Part shown: one piece after another, positions 49,821 to 59,519 of the stretch
Layout: every line of letters starts with the position of its first letter
How positions within the stretch are numbered: the stretch's first letter is position 1
Assembly: GCF_005870035.1 (NCBI RefSeq)
Contig: NZ_SWJG01000003.1
Location: 558,001-622,000, forward strand
Origin: Spirosoma lacussanchae
Lineage (GTDB): Bacteria > Bacteroidota > Bacteroidia > Cytophagales > Spirosomataceae
Length of the DNA stretch: 64,000 nt
Reading direction: 5' to 3'
Notes under the pieces: generated by a model
Databases searched by the model: none
Told to the model about the DNA's origin: nothing
What the model saw: the letters and a program-made list of their open reading frames with translations, nothing else
Program-made: the position numbers and the translations under genes

Positions 49821-51191
49821 CTAGGCGGGTAGTTCAATAATAAACTCGGTGCCTTCGCCTTCGCGGCTCCTGGCTTCTATGGTACCACCGTGTCCCTTGG
49901 TAATGATGTCGTAAGAGAGAGACAGGCCCAGCCCGGTTCCTTCGCCGGTGGGTTTGGTGGTAAAAAACGGCTGGAAAATCTTGGACAGAATCGACTCCGG
50001 CATACCAACGCCGTTGTCCCGAACCCGAATCCGCACTTCGTTACCAATGCATTCGGTCGTAACCGTTACGGTAGGCTGGTACGAACTAGCCTGCTCCTGG
50101 GCGGTTTTCTGCCGGCTCTGAACGGCGTAGAAGGCGTTGGTGTAGAGGTTGAGCAGCACCCGGCCCAGATCCTGGGGAACAACCGTCACGAGGCCGAGAC
50201 TGGCGTCCAGTTCAGTGCTGAAACTGGCGTTGAATGTTTTGTCTTTGGCCCGCAGGCCGTGGTAGGCCAGCCGCAGGTACTCCTCGCAGAGCGCGTTCAG
50301 ATCGGTTGGCTCGCGCTGGCCGCTGGAGGCCCGGCTGTGCTGGAGCATACCCCGGACAATGCTGGAGGCCCGGCTGCCGTGCTGGCTGATCTTCTGGAGG
50401 TTCTGGCGCAGGTCGGTCAGCAGCTCGTCGGTGAGCTGGGGGTCGGGGTTTGGTTTGTGGTGTTCGTCGGCGATCTCGTCGATGAGCTCGACGGAGACCT
50501 CGGCGAAGTTGTTGACGAAGTTGAGGGGGTTCTGGATCTCGTGTGCGATGCCGGCCGTCAGCTCACCCAGCGATGCCATTTTCTCGCTGTGAATAAGCTG
50601 GTTCTGGGTCGCTTTCAGCTCGGTCAGCGCCTGTTCCAGCTCTTCTTTCTGGCTGGTGATTTCGGCCGTGCGCTGGGCCACCAGGTATTCGAGTTCCTGC
50701 TTGCGGGCCTCAATTTTTCGTCGTTCGGCGGCTTCGATCTCGCGTTCCTGTTCCAGCTTGATCAGCGCCTTTTTCTGGCGACTGGCCACAATCAGGAAAG
50801 CAACGAGCCAGACCAGGGAAAAGCCGACCGTTGAGTCGGTGAAGTTGCTGTACGTTTTGGCAAACTTCGGAAACAAGTCCTCGATGACTTTGAAAACGGA
50901 CATCAGGAACATAAACGGCGCCACCGCCAGGAAGGCCGTACGGGCGGCCTGGTTGGGGCTAAGCAGGTGGACCGTGTAGCCGACCATGCCCAGGGCAATC
51001 AGCCAGATCAGGCGGAGCGGAAAGTCCTCGTCGGTAACGGTGCTGAGACCGATCAGGGCAACGTTGATAAACCAGTAATTCTTGAGCCACCAGTCCCATT
51101 GAGGAAGCCGATTTTTGGTGTCAAGAAATCGCCTTGTCTGCCAGATAATCAGCAGCGTAAGGAGTGACGACGAGATTTCATCCTCATCCAT
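49821..51191 (-). CDS. Membrane histidine kinase with multi-helix sensor domain
   Basis: A sensor kinase of about 456 residues. The N-terminal region has four or five membrane helices ('[20 protein letters not shown]', '[20 protein letters not shown]', '[15 protein letters not shown]'). A coiled coil ('[20 protein letters not shown]') leads to the H-box '[19 protein letters not shown]' and the HATPase domain ('[20 protein letters not shown]', '[14 protein letters not shown]'). I prefer ATG 51191 (MDEDEISSS) to 51260, because the longer start would overlap a promoter-like stretch. The catalytic half is nearly identical to the next kinase gene, which starts 13 bases downstream. Confidence 0.92.
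   Translation of the reverse strand: MDEDEISSSLLTLLIIWQTRRFLDTKNRLPQWDWWLKNYWFINVALIGLSTVTDEDFPLRLIWLIALGMVGYTVHLLSPNQAARTAFLAVAPFMFLMSVFKVIEDLFPKFAKTYSNFTDSTVGFSLVWLVAFLIVASRQKKALIKLEQEREIEAAERRKIEARKQELEYLVAQRTAEITSQKEELEQALTELKATQNQLIHSEKMASLGELTAGIAHEIQNPLNFVNNFAEVSVELIDEIADEHHKPNPDPQLTDELLTDLRQNLQKISQHGSRASSIVRGMLQHSRASSGQREPTDLNALCEEYLRLAYHGLRAKDKTFNASFSTELDASLGLVTVVPQDLGRVLLNLYTNAFYAVQSRQKTAQEQASSYQPTVTVTTECIGNEVRIRVRDNGVGMPESILSKIFQPFFTTKPTGEGTGLGLSLSYDIITKGHGGTIEARSREGEGTEFIIELPA
50221..50581. repeat. Kinase-core repeat copy B
   Basis: The partner of 48112-48472, with 323 identical bases in a row. The flanking catalytic regions of the two genes are also alike, but with many more differences. 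Confidence 0.9.
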
Positions 51192-51304
51192 GGTCAGGTA
51201 GGGTTTGGCGTGTGGGTGGTTTAGTGTGGGCAAGATAGATACCAAACGCCAACCGTACAACGGCTGATATAGGCCAGCGGAGCTTACATATGTTAGTCGG
51301 TTGA

Positions 51305-54300
51305 TTAGGTAGATACCGACGTGGGCCGACCCGCCAGAAGCTCATTCTGCCGCCGAATTCGTCCCGACAAACTCCTGACGATGCTACGCAGCACCTCGCC
51401 CCGCTCTTCCATCAGGTCAAAGAAATCGTCCTGGTCGAGCCGCAGCAGCCGGACTTCTTCTACCGCTTCGGCGGTAGCTGATCGGGATTCGGTATCGAGC
51501 AGCGCCAGCTCTCCGAAAAAATCGCCCCGGCCAAAACGAGCCAGCTCGGTGTTGCCATCCAGAATGCTTACCTCACCCGTGTCGATGACGTACAGAGCCG
51601 TGCCGAGGTCGCCTTTCTGGAAGATGACATCGCCAGGCTGGTACGATTCTTCCTTCATGATCGGGGTAATGCTGGCCAGTACGTTTTCGGGCGTTTGGGC
51701 AAACAGGCTAGTGTTGGCCAGCAGTAGTACCCGGTCATAGTCGGGAATCTGGCTGGTAGAAGTAGACGAGTGATTCATAAGTAAAGGCGACAGAACAGAC
51801 GTACGGCTCAGCAGCTGACGAGCTTCGTCGGCCTGGCTGGCGGGTATGGCGCGCAACACGAGCCCAACCGTCCAGGCCGAAAATACAGTTTCGCCGGTTC
51901 GGAGTATATACGAACGGATGGATTCAGCATCCTTGAACGGGCCGAGTTCAGCATCGAGAATACGCACCTTTTCGGCCCGTTGCAGGTCATCGACCAGTAC
52001 CTGCAGGGTCTGGTAAACGTTGCGCGGAATCAGGTTGTCGAGGAGTTCGAGGGCGTTGGCCCGGCGTTCGCGGGCGGGGTGGCCTACCCCCAGTCGGGCA
52101 CCGGCAATGGTCTCGGAGTCGTAAAGCTGAGTCAGCACGTCGAACAGGCGTTGCCGCAGTACGGTCAGCTCATAGTCCAGCGACTGAACCAGGCTGTCGT
52201 CCGTTTCGGTAAGGGTGCCATGCAGGATTCGGTGGGCCAGCGCCAGTTCGTCGTGGAGCAGGGACCGGAAGACCTGATCGTCGGCGGGTTCGTTGGGAAA
52301 ACGGCGGAGGGCCCGCAGCGCAGCCCCCCGCACCCGCAGATCGGACTGCCGGGCCAGCTCGTTCAGAAACTGACGGCTCCGGGGGGTGCGGATAGTACCG
52401 CAGATAATGGCTATACGCTGAATCAGTACAGGGTCGGTCGTGCTCCGCCAGGCTTCCTGCAAAAGCGGCAGCACATCCGCCTGGCTGCCTTTCAGGGCGT
52501 TGGCCGCAACACGTCCGGCCGTTTTACTGGTTAGCCGGTCTACCAGATGCCGAGCCAGGTCCGGGTCGGTGAGTTGACCTGCGGCCAGCATGGCGTCGTT
52601 CAGCAGCCCGTTCTGGCTCTGGGTCAGGTAGCGGGTTACGGTAGGAGCGAAGTCGGTCAGGCGCAGTCGGCCAATCAGGCCCAGTGCCATTCGCTGCCGA
52701 CCCGGGTCCGACGCGTTGGTTAGCTCGGTCAGGCTACGGACGCCCACCGGATCGCGCGGGTTCAGCTCCAGTACCCCCCGGATGGCGCCCTGCCGAATGG
52801 TGATGTCGGTATGGTTCAGGAGCGGGGCCAGCTCAGACGGATCGGCACTGATGCGTCTGCCCAGCAGGTAAGCGGCCTGTTCGCGCAGAGCAGGGTCGGA
52901 ATCGGTCAGGGCAATGTGGCGAACGGGCGCAACCGGCAGGGGCTGGTTGGTGCGGGCGGCTACTGTCAGGGTACGTTGCCGCACCGATGGGCTGGGGTGG
53001 GTTAGCAAGGTCGGTAACTGTCGGCTCAGCTCGTCGGGGTTGTGCTGATCGAGCCAGCCGATAGCCGCCGTTACATCGTCGGGGTTGTTGCTGCGTAGCC
53101 GGGCCGTTACCGCCGACGACGCCGTAGCCGGCATGGCTAGCTGATCTCGTTCGAGAAACCGTCGGCCAATGGCGTCGTTGAGTTCGTGCAGGTAATGATT
53201 GTAGGTCTGGTCGAGCAGCCATACCAGTACGCCCAGTAGCACGATCCAGACCAGGGGCATCAGCGCTTCGATGGCGGGGCGGGCGTGGAGCGCAAAAATC
53301 AGGAAGCCCGCCACCCCCAGACCGATTGGCTCGTAAAACCCTTTGGCTACCGTATGGCCCTTGAGCCGCTGCGGAGCTGACAGGGGCTGGAACAAAACCA
53401 GAAAAACGGGGTCGAACAGCGATCGGCGTACTACTTCGAAGAGCAGGTAGAGGCCGCAGAAGTACACCAGCCGGGTTGTTTCGTCGGTCGTGATCATGTT
53501 CAGAACGACCAGTCCGCCCAGCCCGGCCAGCGCTACCCAGGGCAGAACGAGCAGCGAACGCTGTACCCCAAACCGGTCGAGGGCCTGCCGCGACAGCAGA
53601 AGCTTAACGATCATCGCTACCCCGTAGGTAAGCGCCAGCACCAGACTAACGTAGTAGATTACATCGGTCTGGTCATGAAAACGGTGCTTTACATTAATAA
53701 AGAAGCTGTACTCGACCTGGGTAGCCACAGCCGCCAGCGTAGCCAGACTCAGACACATGAAGAAGATCAGCTTACTGCCCCCGAATCGTTTCTCGATCAG
53801 CTGCGACTCTTCCCGGCGGGTGGCCCGACTGGAGCGGTGGGGTGCATGAACCTCATGCGACCGGACCGTAAGCCGCAGAATGTAGAGCGATGCGACAAAC
53901 GCGGCCAGCGCGACGACCAGCAGCCGAAGTACTTCTTCGTGGGCATGAACCAGGGCAGCCAGAATAGCACCGATGGCTTTGGCTGGCATGTCGCCCGAGC
54001 TGATGACGCTGAACAGCCGCTTGCTCTGACGGGTATCGAACACCACCGCCGAAACCCCCCAGAACTCCAGATTGGTCAGCAGATAAATAATCCGGTACCC
54101 AACCATGATGGCTACCGCAGCCGCCACCGAATGACCTACCTCAACCAGAACGCCCACTACTACCGTCATCACAACGACCGAGAGCAGCACCCGCATGGCC
54201 AGGGTACTCAACAAGAGATGATGTTCGTAATACGCATAGAGTCGCCCCACCAGGATCATACCCAGCGCAGACGCTACGTACGCAAAAGGCAGGCTGGTTT

Positions 54301-54490
54301 CCGGATGGTTCTCGAGCAGTATGGCATTGGCGGCTACGTAGATCAGGATGGTGCCGATGCCCAGCAGAAAGTTATGGACAAAAAAAAGCCCAACCGTACG
54401 GGCTTCGTCGGGTCGAATACCCACTGCCCGTTGCCAGCGTTGAGCCAATGGTGATGGTGATGCAGAAGAGGTGTCGGTTCCGACGTTCAT
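51305..54490 (-). CDS. NTT/MFS-like membrane domain-HEAT repeat-cyclic nucleotide-binding fusion protein
   Basis: A protein of about 1,061 residues in three parts. First, some 12 membrane helices resembling ATP/ADP-translocase or MFS carriers ('VGLFFVHNFLLGIGTILIYV', 'LLVVALAAFVASLYILRL', 'VYFCGLYLLFEVVRRSLFDP'). Then about 350 residues of HEAT-like repeats ('HPSPSVRQRTLTVAAR', 'DPALREQAAYLLGRRI', 'LRVRGAALRALRRFP'). Last comes a C-terminal cyclic-nucleotide-binding domain with the phosphate-binding cassette 'FFGELALLDTESRSATAEAV'. ATG 54490 is chosen because a TATCTTTG box (54517-54524) lies between it and the next upstream ATG. The adjacent adenylate cyclase suggests that cAMP is its ligand. 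Confidence 0.88.
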   Translation of the reverse strand: MNVGTDTSSASPSPLAQRWQRAVGIRPDEARTVGLFFVHNFLLGIGTILIYVAANAILLENHPETSLPFAYVASALGMILVGRLYAYYEHHLLLSTLAMRVLLSVVVMTVVVGVLVEVGHSVAAAVAIMVGYRIIYLLTNLEFWGVSAVVFDTRQSKRLFSVISSGDMPAKAIGAILAALVHAHEEVLRLLVVALAAFVASLYILRLTVRSHEVHAPHRSSRATRREESQLIEKRFGGSKLIFFMCLSLATLAAVATQVEYSFFINVKHRFHDQTDVIYYVSLVLALTYGVAMIVKLLLSRQALDRFGVQRSLLVLPWVALAGLGGLVVLNMITTDETTRLVYFCGLYLLFEVVRRSLFDPVFLVLFQPLSAPQRLKGHTVAKGFYEPIGLGVAGFLIFALHARPAIEALMPLVWIVLLGVLVWLLDQTYNHYLHELNDAIGRRFLERDQLAMPATASSAVTARLRSNNPDDVTAAIGWLDQHNPDELSRQLPTLLTHPSPSVRQRTLTVAARTNQPLPVAPVRHIALTDSDPALREQAAYLLGRRISADPSELAPLLNHTDITIRQGAIRGVLELNPRDPVGVRSLTELTNASDPGRQRMALGLIGRLRLTDFAPTVTRYLTQSQNGLLNDAMLAAGQLTDPDLARHLVDRLTSKTAGRVAANALKGSQADVLPLLQEAWRSTTDPVLIQRIAIICGTIRTPRSRQFLNELARQSDLRVRGAALRALRRFPNEPADDQVFRSLLHDELALAHRILHGTLTETDDSLVQSLDYELTVLRQRLFDVLTQLYDSETIAGARLGVGHPARERRANALELLDNLIPRNVYQTLQVLVDDLQRAEKVRILDAELGPFKDAESIRSYILRTGETVFSAWTVGLVLRAIPASQADEARQLLSRTSVLSPLLMNHSSTSTSQIPDYDRVLLLANTSLFAQTPENVLASITPIMKEESYQPGDVIFQKGDLGTALYVIDTGEVSILDGNTELARFGRGDFFGELALLDTESRSATAEAVEEVRLLRLDQDDFFDLMEERGEVLRSIVRSLSGRIRRQNELLAGRPTSVST

Positions 54491-54516
54491 GGTGAAATGG
54501 AAACGCGATTTACCCT

Positions 54517-54524
54517 CAAAGATA
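54517..54524 (-). promoter_or_regulatory. -7 element (TATCTTTG) for the cNMP-binding fusion gene
   Basis: On the minus strand TATCTTTG ends 26 bases before ATG 54490. The same octamer precedes the response-regulator/cyclase pair in this cluster. Confidence 0.55.
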
Positions 54525-54529
54525 AGCAC

Positions 54530-54890
54530 TCACCGTCTAAACCGCTTTTCGGGCGCAGGTTTAGTTTAGGCGGCTCTGCACGCCCGCCATCGGTTCGATC
54601 TGATGCCTGGTTTGCGCCTATCGGCCGGAGGCCTATACACACGTACAGAGTACACCAGCTGATACGGCTGCTGCGGCCGGGCGATAGCAACAAGAAAAGG
54701 TCGCCGAATCACCTGCCCGATCGGTGCAGCGTGTACTCAGGAGGGTTCTGCAGCCGAAGCAGGCCGGGAGAACGCAGGGCAGAAGCGGGGATGCCAACCA
54801 AACGGGCATAAATACTGTTGTACTGGTACGGGCGTCGTTACCTGAACGGAATCAATAAAAACGATAATTTTTGCGGTCAACTGTCTGACT
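54530..54890. other. Intergenic region between divergent cluster and sucA
   Basis: About 360 bases without a convincing gene. A small open frame at 54497-54811 on the plus strand has no recognisable protein features and would lie across the minus-strand promoter. Nothing else is seen apart from scattered GC-rich half-repeats. Confidence 0.5.
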
Positions 54891-54897
54891 GATACGC

Positions 54898-54905
54898 TAC
54901 CTTTG
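54898..54905 (+). promoter_or_regulatory. -7 element (TACCTTTG) before sucA
   Basis: TACCTTTG ends 28 bases before the sucA ATG, with a TTTG at 54870-54873 upstream as a possible -33 box at a rather long spacing. Confidence 0.6.
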
Positions 54906-54933
54906 CGGGTCAAAACAACGACGCGCCTTCGTC

Positions 54934-57723
54934 ATGGACCAGTATTCATACATTGCCAACTCTGACGCGGCTTACGTAGATCAACTGTACCAGTCTTATA
55001 AGCAAGACCCTCAATCAGTTGACCAAAGCTGGCAGCAATTTTTTAAAGGATTTGAGTTCTCCTTAACCTACGGCGAAACCGCCGGATCGACAACCAACGG
55101 CGCGGCCAAAACCAACGGCGCTGCCACCAACGGCCAGGCGGCTGCTACGAAACCCGTAGATGCCAGCCATGCCGACCCGTCGGACCGCGAAAAAGAAGTA
55201 TCAGTAGCCAGCCTGATCAAAGCCTACCGCTCGCGGGGGCACCTGCTGGCTAAAACTAACCCGCTCAAAGCCCGGAAAGATCGTCAGCCCCGCGTTGACC
55301 TGCCCGACTACGCCCTGTCTGACGCCGATCTCGATACGACCTTCGAATCGGGTAAGCTGCTGGGCATCGGGCCGGCTACCCTGCGCAAGATTATGGAGTC
55401 GCTCCAGAAGATCTACGCGGGTAACATCGGCTTTGAGTATATGTACATCCGGGAGCTGGACGTTAAAAACTGGCTCCGCAATAAAATCGAGAAAGAAGCG
55501 CTGGTCTTTAGCCCTTCGGTATCGGAAAAGAAGCGTATTCTCGAAAAGCTGAACGAAGCGTCGGTATTCGAAAACTTTCTGGCTACCAAATACCTCGGTC
55601 AGAAGCGCTTTTCGCTCGAAGGCGGTGAAGCCACCATTCCTGCCCTCGACACCATCATCAGCACGGCCGCCGATATGGGCGTAGAAGAGGTGATGATCGG
55701 GATGGCCCACCGGGGGCGTCTCAACGTGCTGGCCAACATCCTGGGTAAATCGTACGAATCGATCTTCGACGGTTTCGAAGGCAACGTGCCTCAGCAGGTA
55801 CATGGCGACGGCGACGTAAAATACCACCTCGGCTACTCGAGCCTGACCGAAACGCCCAACGGCAAACAGATCAGCGTGAAGCTGGCTCCTAACCCCTCAC
55901 ACCTCGAAGCCGTTAATCCGGTCGTGGAAGGCTTCGTGCGGGCGCAGGCCGATGAAGAATACAACGGCGATTTTACCAAGATCATGCCGATCCTGATTCA
56001 TGGCGATGCGGCCGTGGCAGGGCAGGGTATCGTATATGAAGTAACCCAGATGGCCAAGCTGGCCGGCTATCAGACCGGCGGTACGGTACATTTCGTGATC
56101 AACAACCAGGTCGGTTTTACCACCGATTTTGACGATGCGCGCTCGTCGATCTACTGTTCGGATATTGCCAAGATCATCGATGCGCCGATTTTTCACGTCA
56201 ACGGCGACGATCCGGAAGCGGTAACTTTCTGCGCCAAGCTGGCCGTTGAATTCCGCGAGAAATTCAACCGCGACGTGTTTATCGACATGGTATGTTACCG
56301 GCGCTACGGACACAACGAGTCGGATGAGCCGAAGTTCACCCAGCCGACCATGTATAGCATCATCGACAAGCGGGCCAACCTGCGCGAGCTATACAAGAAC
56401 CTGCTCATCGAGCGGGGCGATGTAGACGCGGAGCTGGCTCAGCGGATGGATACCGAGTTCAAGAAACAGCTGCAGGATCGGCTCGATCGGGTGAAGCAGA
56501 AAGCCGAGATTCCCTACAAACCCCTCCGCCTTGACCTCGACTGGGCTGAGCTCCGCTTTGCCGAACCGCAGGATTTCGAGACGTCGCCCGAGACGGGGGT
56601 GCCCGCCGAAACGCTCGATCAGATCGGTCAGGCGCTGGTAAAACTACCTGAGGGCTTCAAGCCACTGAAGCAGATCGAAAAGCTGCTGAAAGATCGGCAG
56701 ACCATGCTCACCGAAACCAAAACGGTGAACTGGGGCACGGCCGAGCTGCTGGCCTACGGGTCGCTGCTGCTGGACGGTCGCCCCGTTCGGCTGAGCGGTC
56801 AGGACGTACAGCGGGGCACGTTCTCGCACCGCCATGCCGTCCTGCACGACGTAGAGACTAATGCAACCTACTCATCGCTCGACTTCATCAAAGAAGGTCA
56901 GCCGAAGTTTCAGGCTTACAACTCACTATTGTCGGAGTACGGCGTTCTTGGTTTTGAGTATGGCTACGCCATGGCCAACCCCCACGCGCTCGTGATCTGG
57001 GAAGCCCAGTTCGGTGATTTCTCGAACGGCGCCCAGCTGATCATCGATCAGTTTATCGCGGCTGCCGAATCGAAATGGGGTATCCAGAACGGTGTGACGC
57101 TGCTTCTGCCGCACGGCTACGAAGGCCAGGGCCCAGAGCACTCGAACGCCCGGCCCGAGCGGTATCTGCAGCTGTACGCGGAGCACAACATGATTGTGGC
57201 CAACGTATCGTCGCCGGCTAACTTCTTCCACCTGCTGCGTCGTCAGCTGGCGTGGCCGTTCCGGAAACCGCTGGTCGTTATGTCGCCCAAGTCGCTGCTG
57301 CGGCATCCCAAGTGCATCTCGCCCCTCGAAGACCTCACCAAAGGGTCGTTCCAGGAGGTGCTGGGCGATACCTACGCCAAGCCGAAAAAGGTGAAACGGG
57401 TACTGCTCTGCACGGGTAAAATTTATTATGACCTGCTCGACAAACAGCAGGCCGACCAGCGCGACGATGTGGCTATCATCCGGCTCGAGCAGCTGGCTCC
57501 GCTGCCCAAAGCGCAGCTGGATGCCGTGCTGGCGCAGTATGGAAAAGCCGAGAAATTCTGGGTACAGGAAGAACCCGAAAACATGGGCTACTGGACCTAC
57601 CTGCTTCGTATCGGGCTGACCCTGCCCATTATTTCGCGCCATGCCGCAGCTTCGCCCGCTACCGGCTATGCCAAAGTACATACCCAGGAACAAGCTGACA
57701 TCGTTCGTAGAGCGTTTGACTAA
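54934..57723 (+). CDS. sucA: 2-oxoglutarate dehydrogenase E1 component
   Basis: The thiamine-diphosphate-dependent decarboxylase (929 residues) that starts the conversion of 2-oxoglutarate to succinyl-CoA. The N-terminal segment 'YVDQLYQSYKQDPQSVDQSW' is the E2-binding tail. A Thr/Asn/Gly/Ala linker follows, then 'VMIGMAHRGRLNVLANILGK', the ThDP/Mg site 'PILIHGDAAVAGQGIVYEV' to 'HVNGDDPEAVTFCAKLAVEF', and 'CYRRYGHNESDEPKFTQP'. The C-terminal half has 'GTFSHRHAVLHD' and 'PHGYEGQGPEHSNARPERY'. sucB follows after 90 bases. Confidence 0.97.
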   Translation: MDQYSYIANSDAAYVDQLYQSYKQDPQSVDQSWQQFFKGFEFSLTYGETAGSTTNGAAKTNGAATNGQAAATKPVDASHADPSDREKEVSVASLIKAYRSRGHLLAKTNPLKARKDRQPRVDLPDYALSDADLDTTFESGKLLGIGPATLRKIMESLQKIYAGNIGFEYMYIRELDVKNWLRNKIEKEALVFSPSVSEKKRILEKLNEASVFENFLATKYLGQKRFSLEGGEATIPALDTIISTAADMGVEEVMIGMAHRGRLNVLANILGKSYESIFDGFEGNVPQQVHGDGDVKYHLGYSSLTETPNGKQISVKLAPNPSHLEAVNPVVEGFVRAQADEEYNGDFTKIMPILIHGDAAVAGQGIVYEVTQMAKLAGYQTGGTVHFVINNQVGFTTDFDDARSSIYCSDIAKIIDAPIFHVNGDDPEAVTFCAKLAVEFREKFNRDVFIDMVCYRRYGHNESDEPKFTQPTMYSIIDKRANLRELYKNLLIERGDVDAELAQRMDTEFKKQLQDRLDRVKQKAEIPYKPLRLDLDWAELRFAEPQDFETSPETGVPAETLDQIGQALVKLPEGFKPLKQIEKLLKDRQTMLTETKTVNWGTAELLAYGSLLLDGRPVRLSGQDVQRGTFSHRHAVLHDVETNATYSSLDFIKEGQPKFQAYNSLLSEYGVLGFEYGYAMANPHALVIWEAQFGDFSNGAQLIIDQFIAAAESKWGIQNGVTLLLPHGYEGQGPEHSNARPERYLQLYAEHNMIVANVSSPANFFHLLRRQLAWPFRKPLVVMSPKSLLRHPKCISPLEDLTKGSFQEVLGDTYAKPKKVKRVLLCTGKIYYDLLDKQQADQRDDVAIIRLEQLAPLPKAQLDAVLAQYGKAEKFWVQEEPENMGYWTYLLRIGLTLPIISRHAAASPATGYAKVHTQEQADIVRRAFD

Positions 57724-57813
57724 ATAGGAATAGGGTATACGGTATGTAGGTTCGGGTAGTTTCTTTACCAGATAGCTACATACGCGAAGCCTGAAAACCG
57801 AAAACCGATAATT

Positions 57814-59442
57814 ATGGCCGTTGACATGAAGATCCCCGCTGTGGGAGAAAGCATCACCGAAGTGACCGTGGGCACCTGGTACAAAAAAGAAGGTGACCAC
57901 GTAAAGATGGACGATGTCCTGTGTGGACTCGACTCCGATAAAGCGACGTTTGAACTGACGGCCGAAGCCGATGGCGTACTGCACATCCTGGCTCAGGAAG
58001 GCGATGTACTGCCCATTGGCGCCAGCATCTGCTCGATCGACACCGACGGATCGGGCTCAACCGGTAGTGCTACTCCGGCTCCGGCGGCCGAACCCGCTCC
58101 GGCCGAAGCGCCCAAAGCCGATCCGCAGCCCGCTCCGGCCAGCGAAGCCCCTAAGGCCGACGCGCCAGCCGCGGCTCCTGCAACGGGAGGTAACGTCATT
58201 GACATGAAAGTGCCGGCCGTTGGGGAGTCGGTTACGGAAGTTACCATTGCTTCCTGGAGTAAGAAAGACGGCGATCAGGTAGCGCTGGACGAGGTTCTCT
58301 GCGAACTGGAGTCAGACAAGGCCACCTTCGAACTACCCGCCGAAGCGGCTGGTATCCTGCGCATCGTTGCCCAGGCCGGCGAGACCCTGCCCATTGGGGG
58401 GCTGATTGCCAAAATCGAAACGAGCTCAGCAGCTGGTCAGGCCGCACCAAGCCCCGCTCCGTCGGCGCCCGCACCGGCGGCTGCGTCGGCCAATGGCAGT
58501 AACGGACAGGAAAGCTACGCGGCTAACCACCCATCGCCCGCAGCGGCTAAAATTCTGGCCGAAAAAGGAATCGATGCCAAACAGGTAGCTGGCACCGGCG
58601 TAGAGGGCCGCATCACCAAAGAAGATGCTATGAAAGCTGCGCCCAGCCCGGCGCAGCCAGCTGCTCAACCGGCTCCGTCGACCCCTGCACCAGCCGCCAA
58701 GGCACCCGCGCCCAGCCCGCAACCCGCAGCCGCCCCCGGTAGCCGCAACCAGCGTCGCGAAAAAATGACCTCGCTGCGCCGGACCATTGCGCGTCGGTTA
58801 GTGGCCGTCAAGAACGAAACGGCCATGCTGACTACCTTCAACGAGGTAGACATGAAGCCGATTATGGACCTTCGGAACAAGTACAAAGATAAATTCAAGG
58901 AGAAACATGGCGTGGGCCTCGGCTTCATGTCGTTCTTCACGAAAGCGGTTTGTGCAGCGCTGAAAGATTTCCCGGCCGTAAACGCCCAGATCGATGGCGA
59001 CCAGATTGTTTACAACGACTTCTGCGATGTATCGATTGCGGTATCGACCGATCGGGGGCTGGTCGTGCCGGTTATCCGGAACGCTGAGCAGCTGAGCTTT
59101 GCCCAGATCGAGAAAGAGATTGGCCGACTGGCTGGTCTGGCCCGCGATAACAAGCTGACCATCGAGCAGATGACAGGGGGTACCTTCACGATCACCAACG
59201 GCGGTACGTTTGGGTCGATGCTCTCGACGCCCATCATCAACGCTCCGCAGTCGGCTATCCTGGGTATGCACAACATTGTAGAGCGTGCGGTCGTGGTGAA
59301 TGGTGAGATTGTGGTTCGTCCGATCATGTACGTAGCCCTGAGCTACGACCACCGTATCATTGACGGCAAAGAGTCGGTAAGCTTCCTGGTTCGTGTGAAA
59401 CAGATTCTGGAAGACCCCTCCCGGCTTCTGCTGGATATGTAA
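57814..59442 (+). CDS. sucB: Dihydrolipoyl succinyltransferase (E2o) with two lipoyl domains
   Basis: The core transferase of the 2-oxoglutarate dehydrogenase complex (542 residues). It has two N-terminal lipoyl domains, each with 'DKATFEL' around the lipoylated Lys (about residues 45 and 172). They are joined by Ala/Pro linkers. The E1/E3-binding domain ('[20 protein letters not shown]' and '[13 protein letters not shown]') and the catalytic domain with '[20 protein letters not shown]' follow. Classical E2o proteins have one lipoyl domain and about 400 residues, so the second is an elaboration. The lpd/E3 gene is not in the window. Confidence 0.95.
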   Translation: MAVDMKIPAVGESITEVTVGTWYKKEGDHVKMDDVLCGLDSDKATFELTAEADGVLHILAQEGDVLPIGASICSIDTDGSGSTGSATPAPAAEPAPAEAPKADPQPAPASEAPKADAPAAAPATGGNVIDMKVPAVGESVTEVTIASWSKKDGDQVALDEVLCELESDKATFELPAEAAGILRIVAQAGETLPIGGLIAKIETSSAAGQAAPSPAPSAPAPAAASANGSNGQESYAANHPSPAAAKILAEKGIDAKQVAGTGVEGRITKEDAMKAAPSPAQPAAQPAPSTPAPAAKAPAPSPQPAAAPGSRNQRREKMTSLRRTIARRLVAVKNETAMLTTFNEVDMKPIMDLRNKYKDKFKEKHGVGLGFMSFFTKAVCAALKDFPAVNAQIDGDQIVYNDFCDVSIAVSTDRGLVVPVIRNAEQLSFAQIEKEIGRLAGLARDNKLTIEQMTGGTFTITNGGTFGSMLSTPIINAPQSAILGMHNIVERAVVVNGEIVVRPIMYVALSYDHRIIDGKESVSFLVRVKQILEDPSRLLLDM

Positions 59443-59451
59443 GCCCTTCGG

Positions 59452-59507
59452 CTCCTAAAACAAACAAGTCCCGCCAGATTGCTGGCGGGACTTGTTTGTT
59501 TTAGGAG
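59452..59507. terminator. Perfect 26-bp inverted-repeat terminator after sucB
   Basis: Arms 59452-59477 and 59482-59507 are perfectly complementary over 26 bases around the loop ATTG. T-rich on both strands (TTGTTTGTTTT and its mirror), so it can serve sucB and the convergent xisI gene. Confidence 0.93.
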
Positions 59508-59519
59508 CGTCTTTTATAA

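Noticed and set aside
49890-50834. Long plus-strand frame opposite the second histidine kinase (and 47787-48572 opposite the first)
   Set aside because: Antisense shadows of GC-rich kinase genes. The two are alike only because the kinase DNA is duplicated, and no known protein pattern is seen.
54497-54811. Plus-strand frame before sucA
   Set aside because: It crosses the minus-strand promoter of the cNMP-binding fusion gene and shows no domain or signal.
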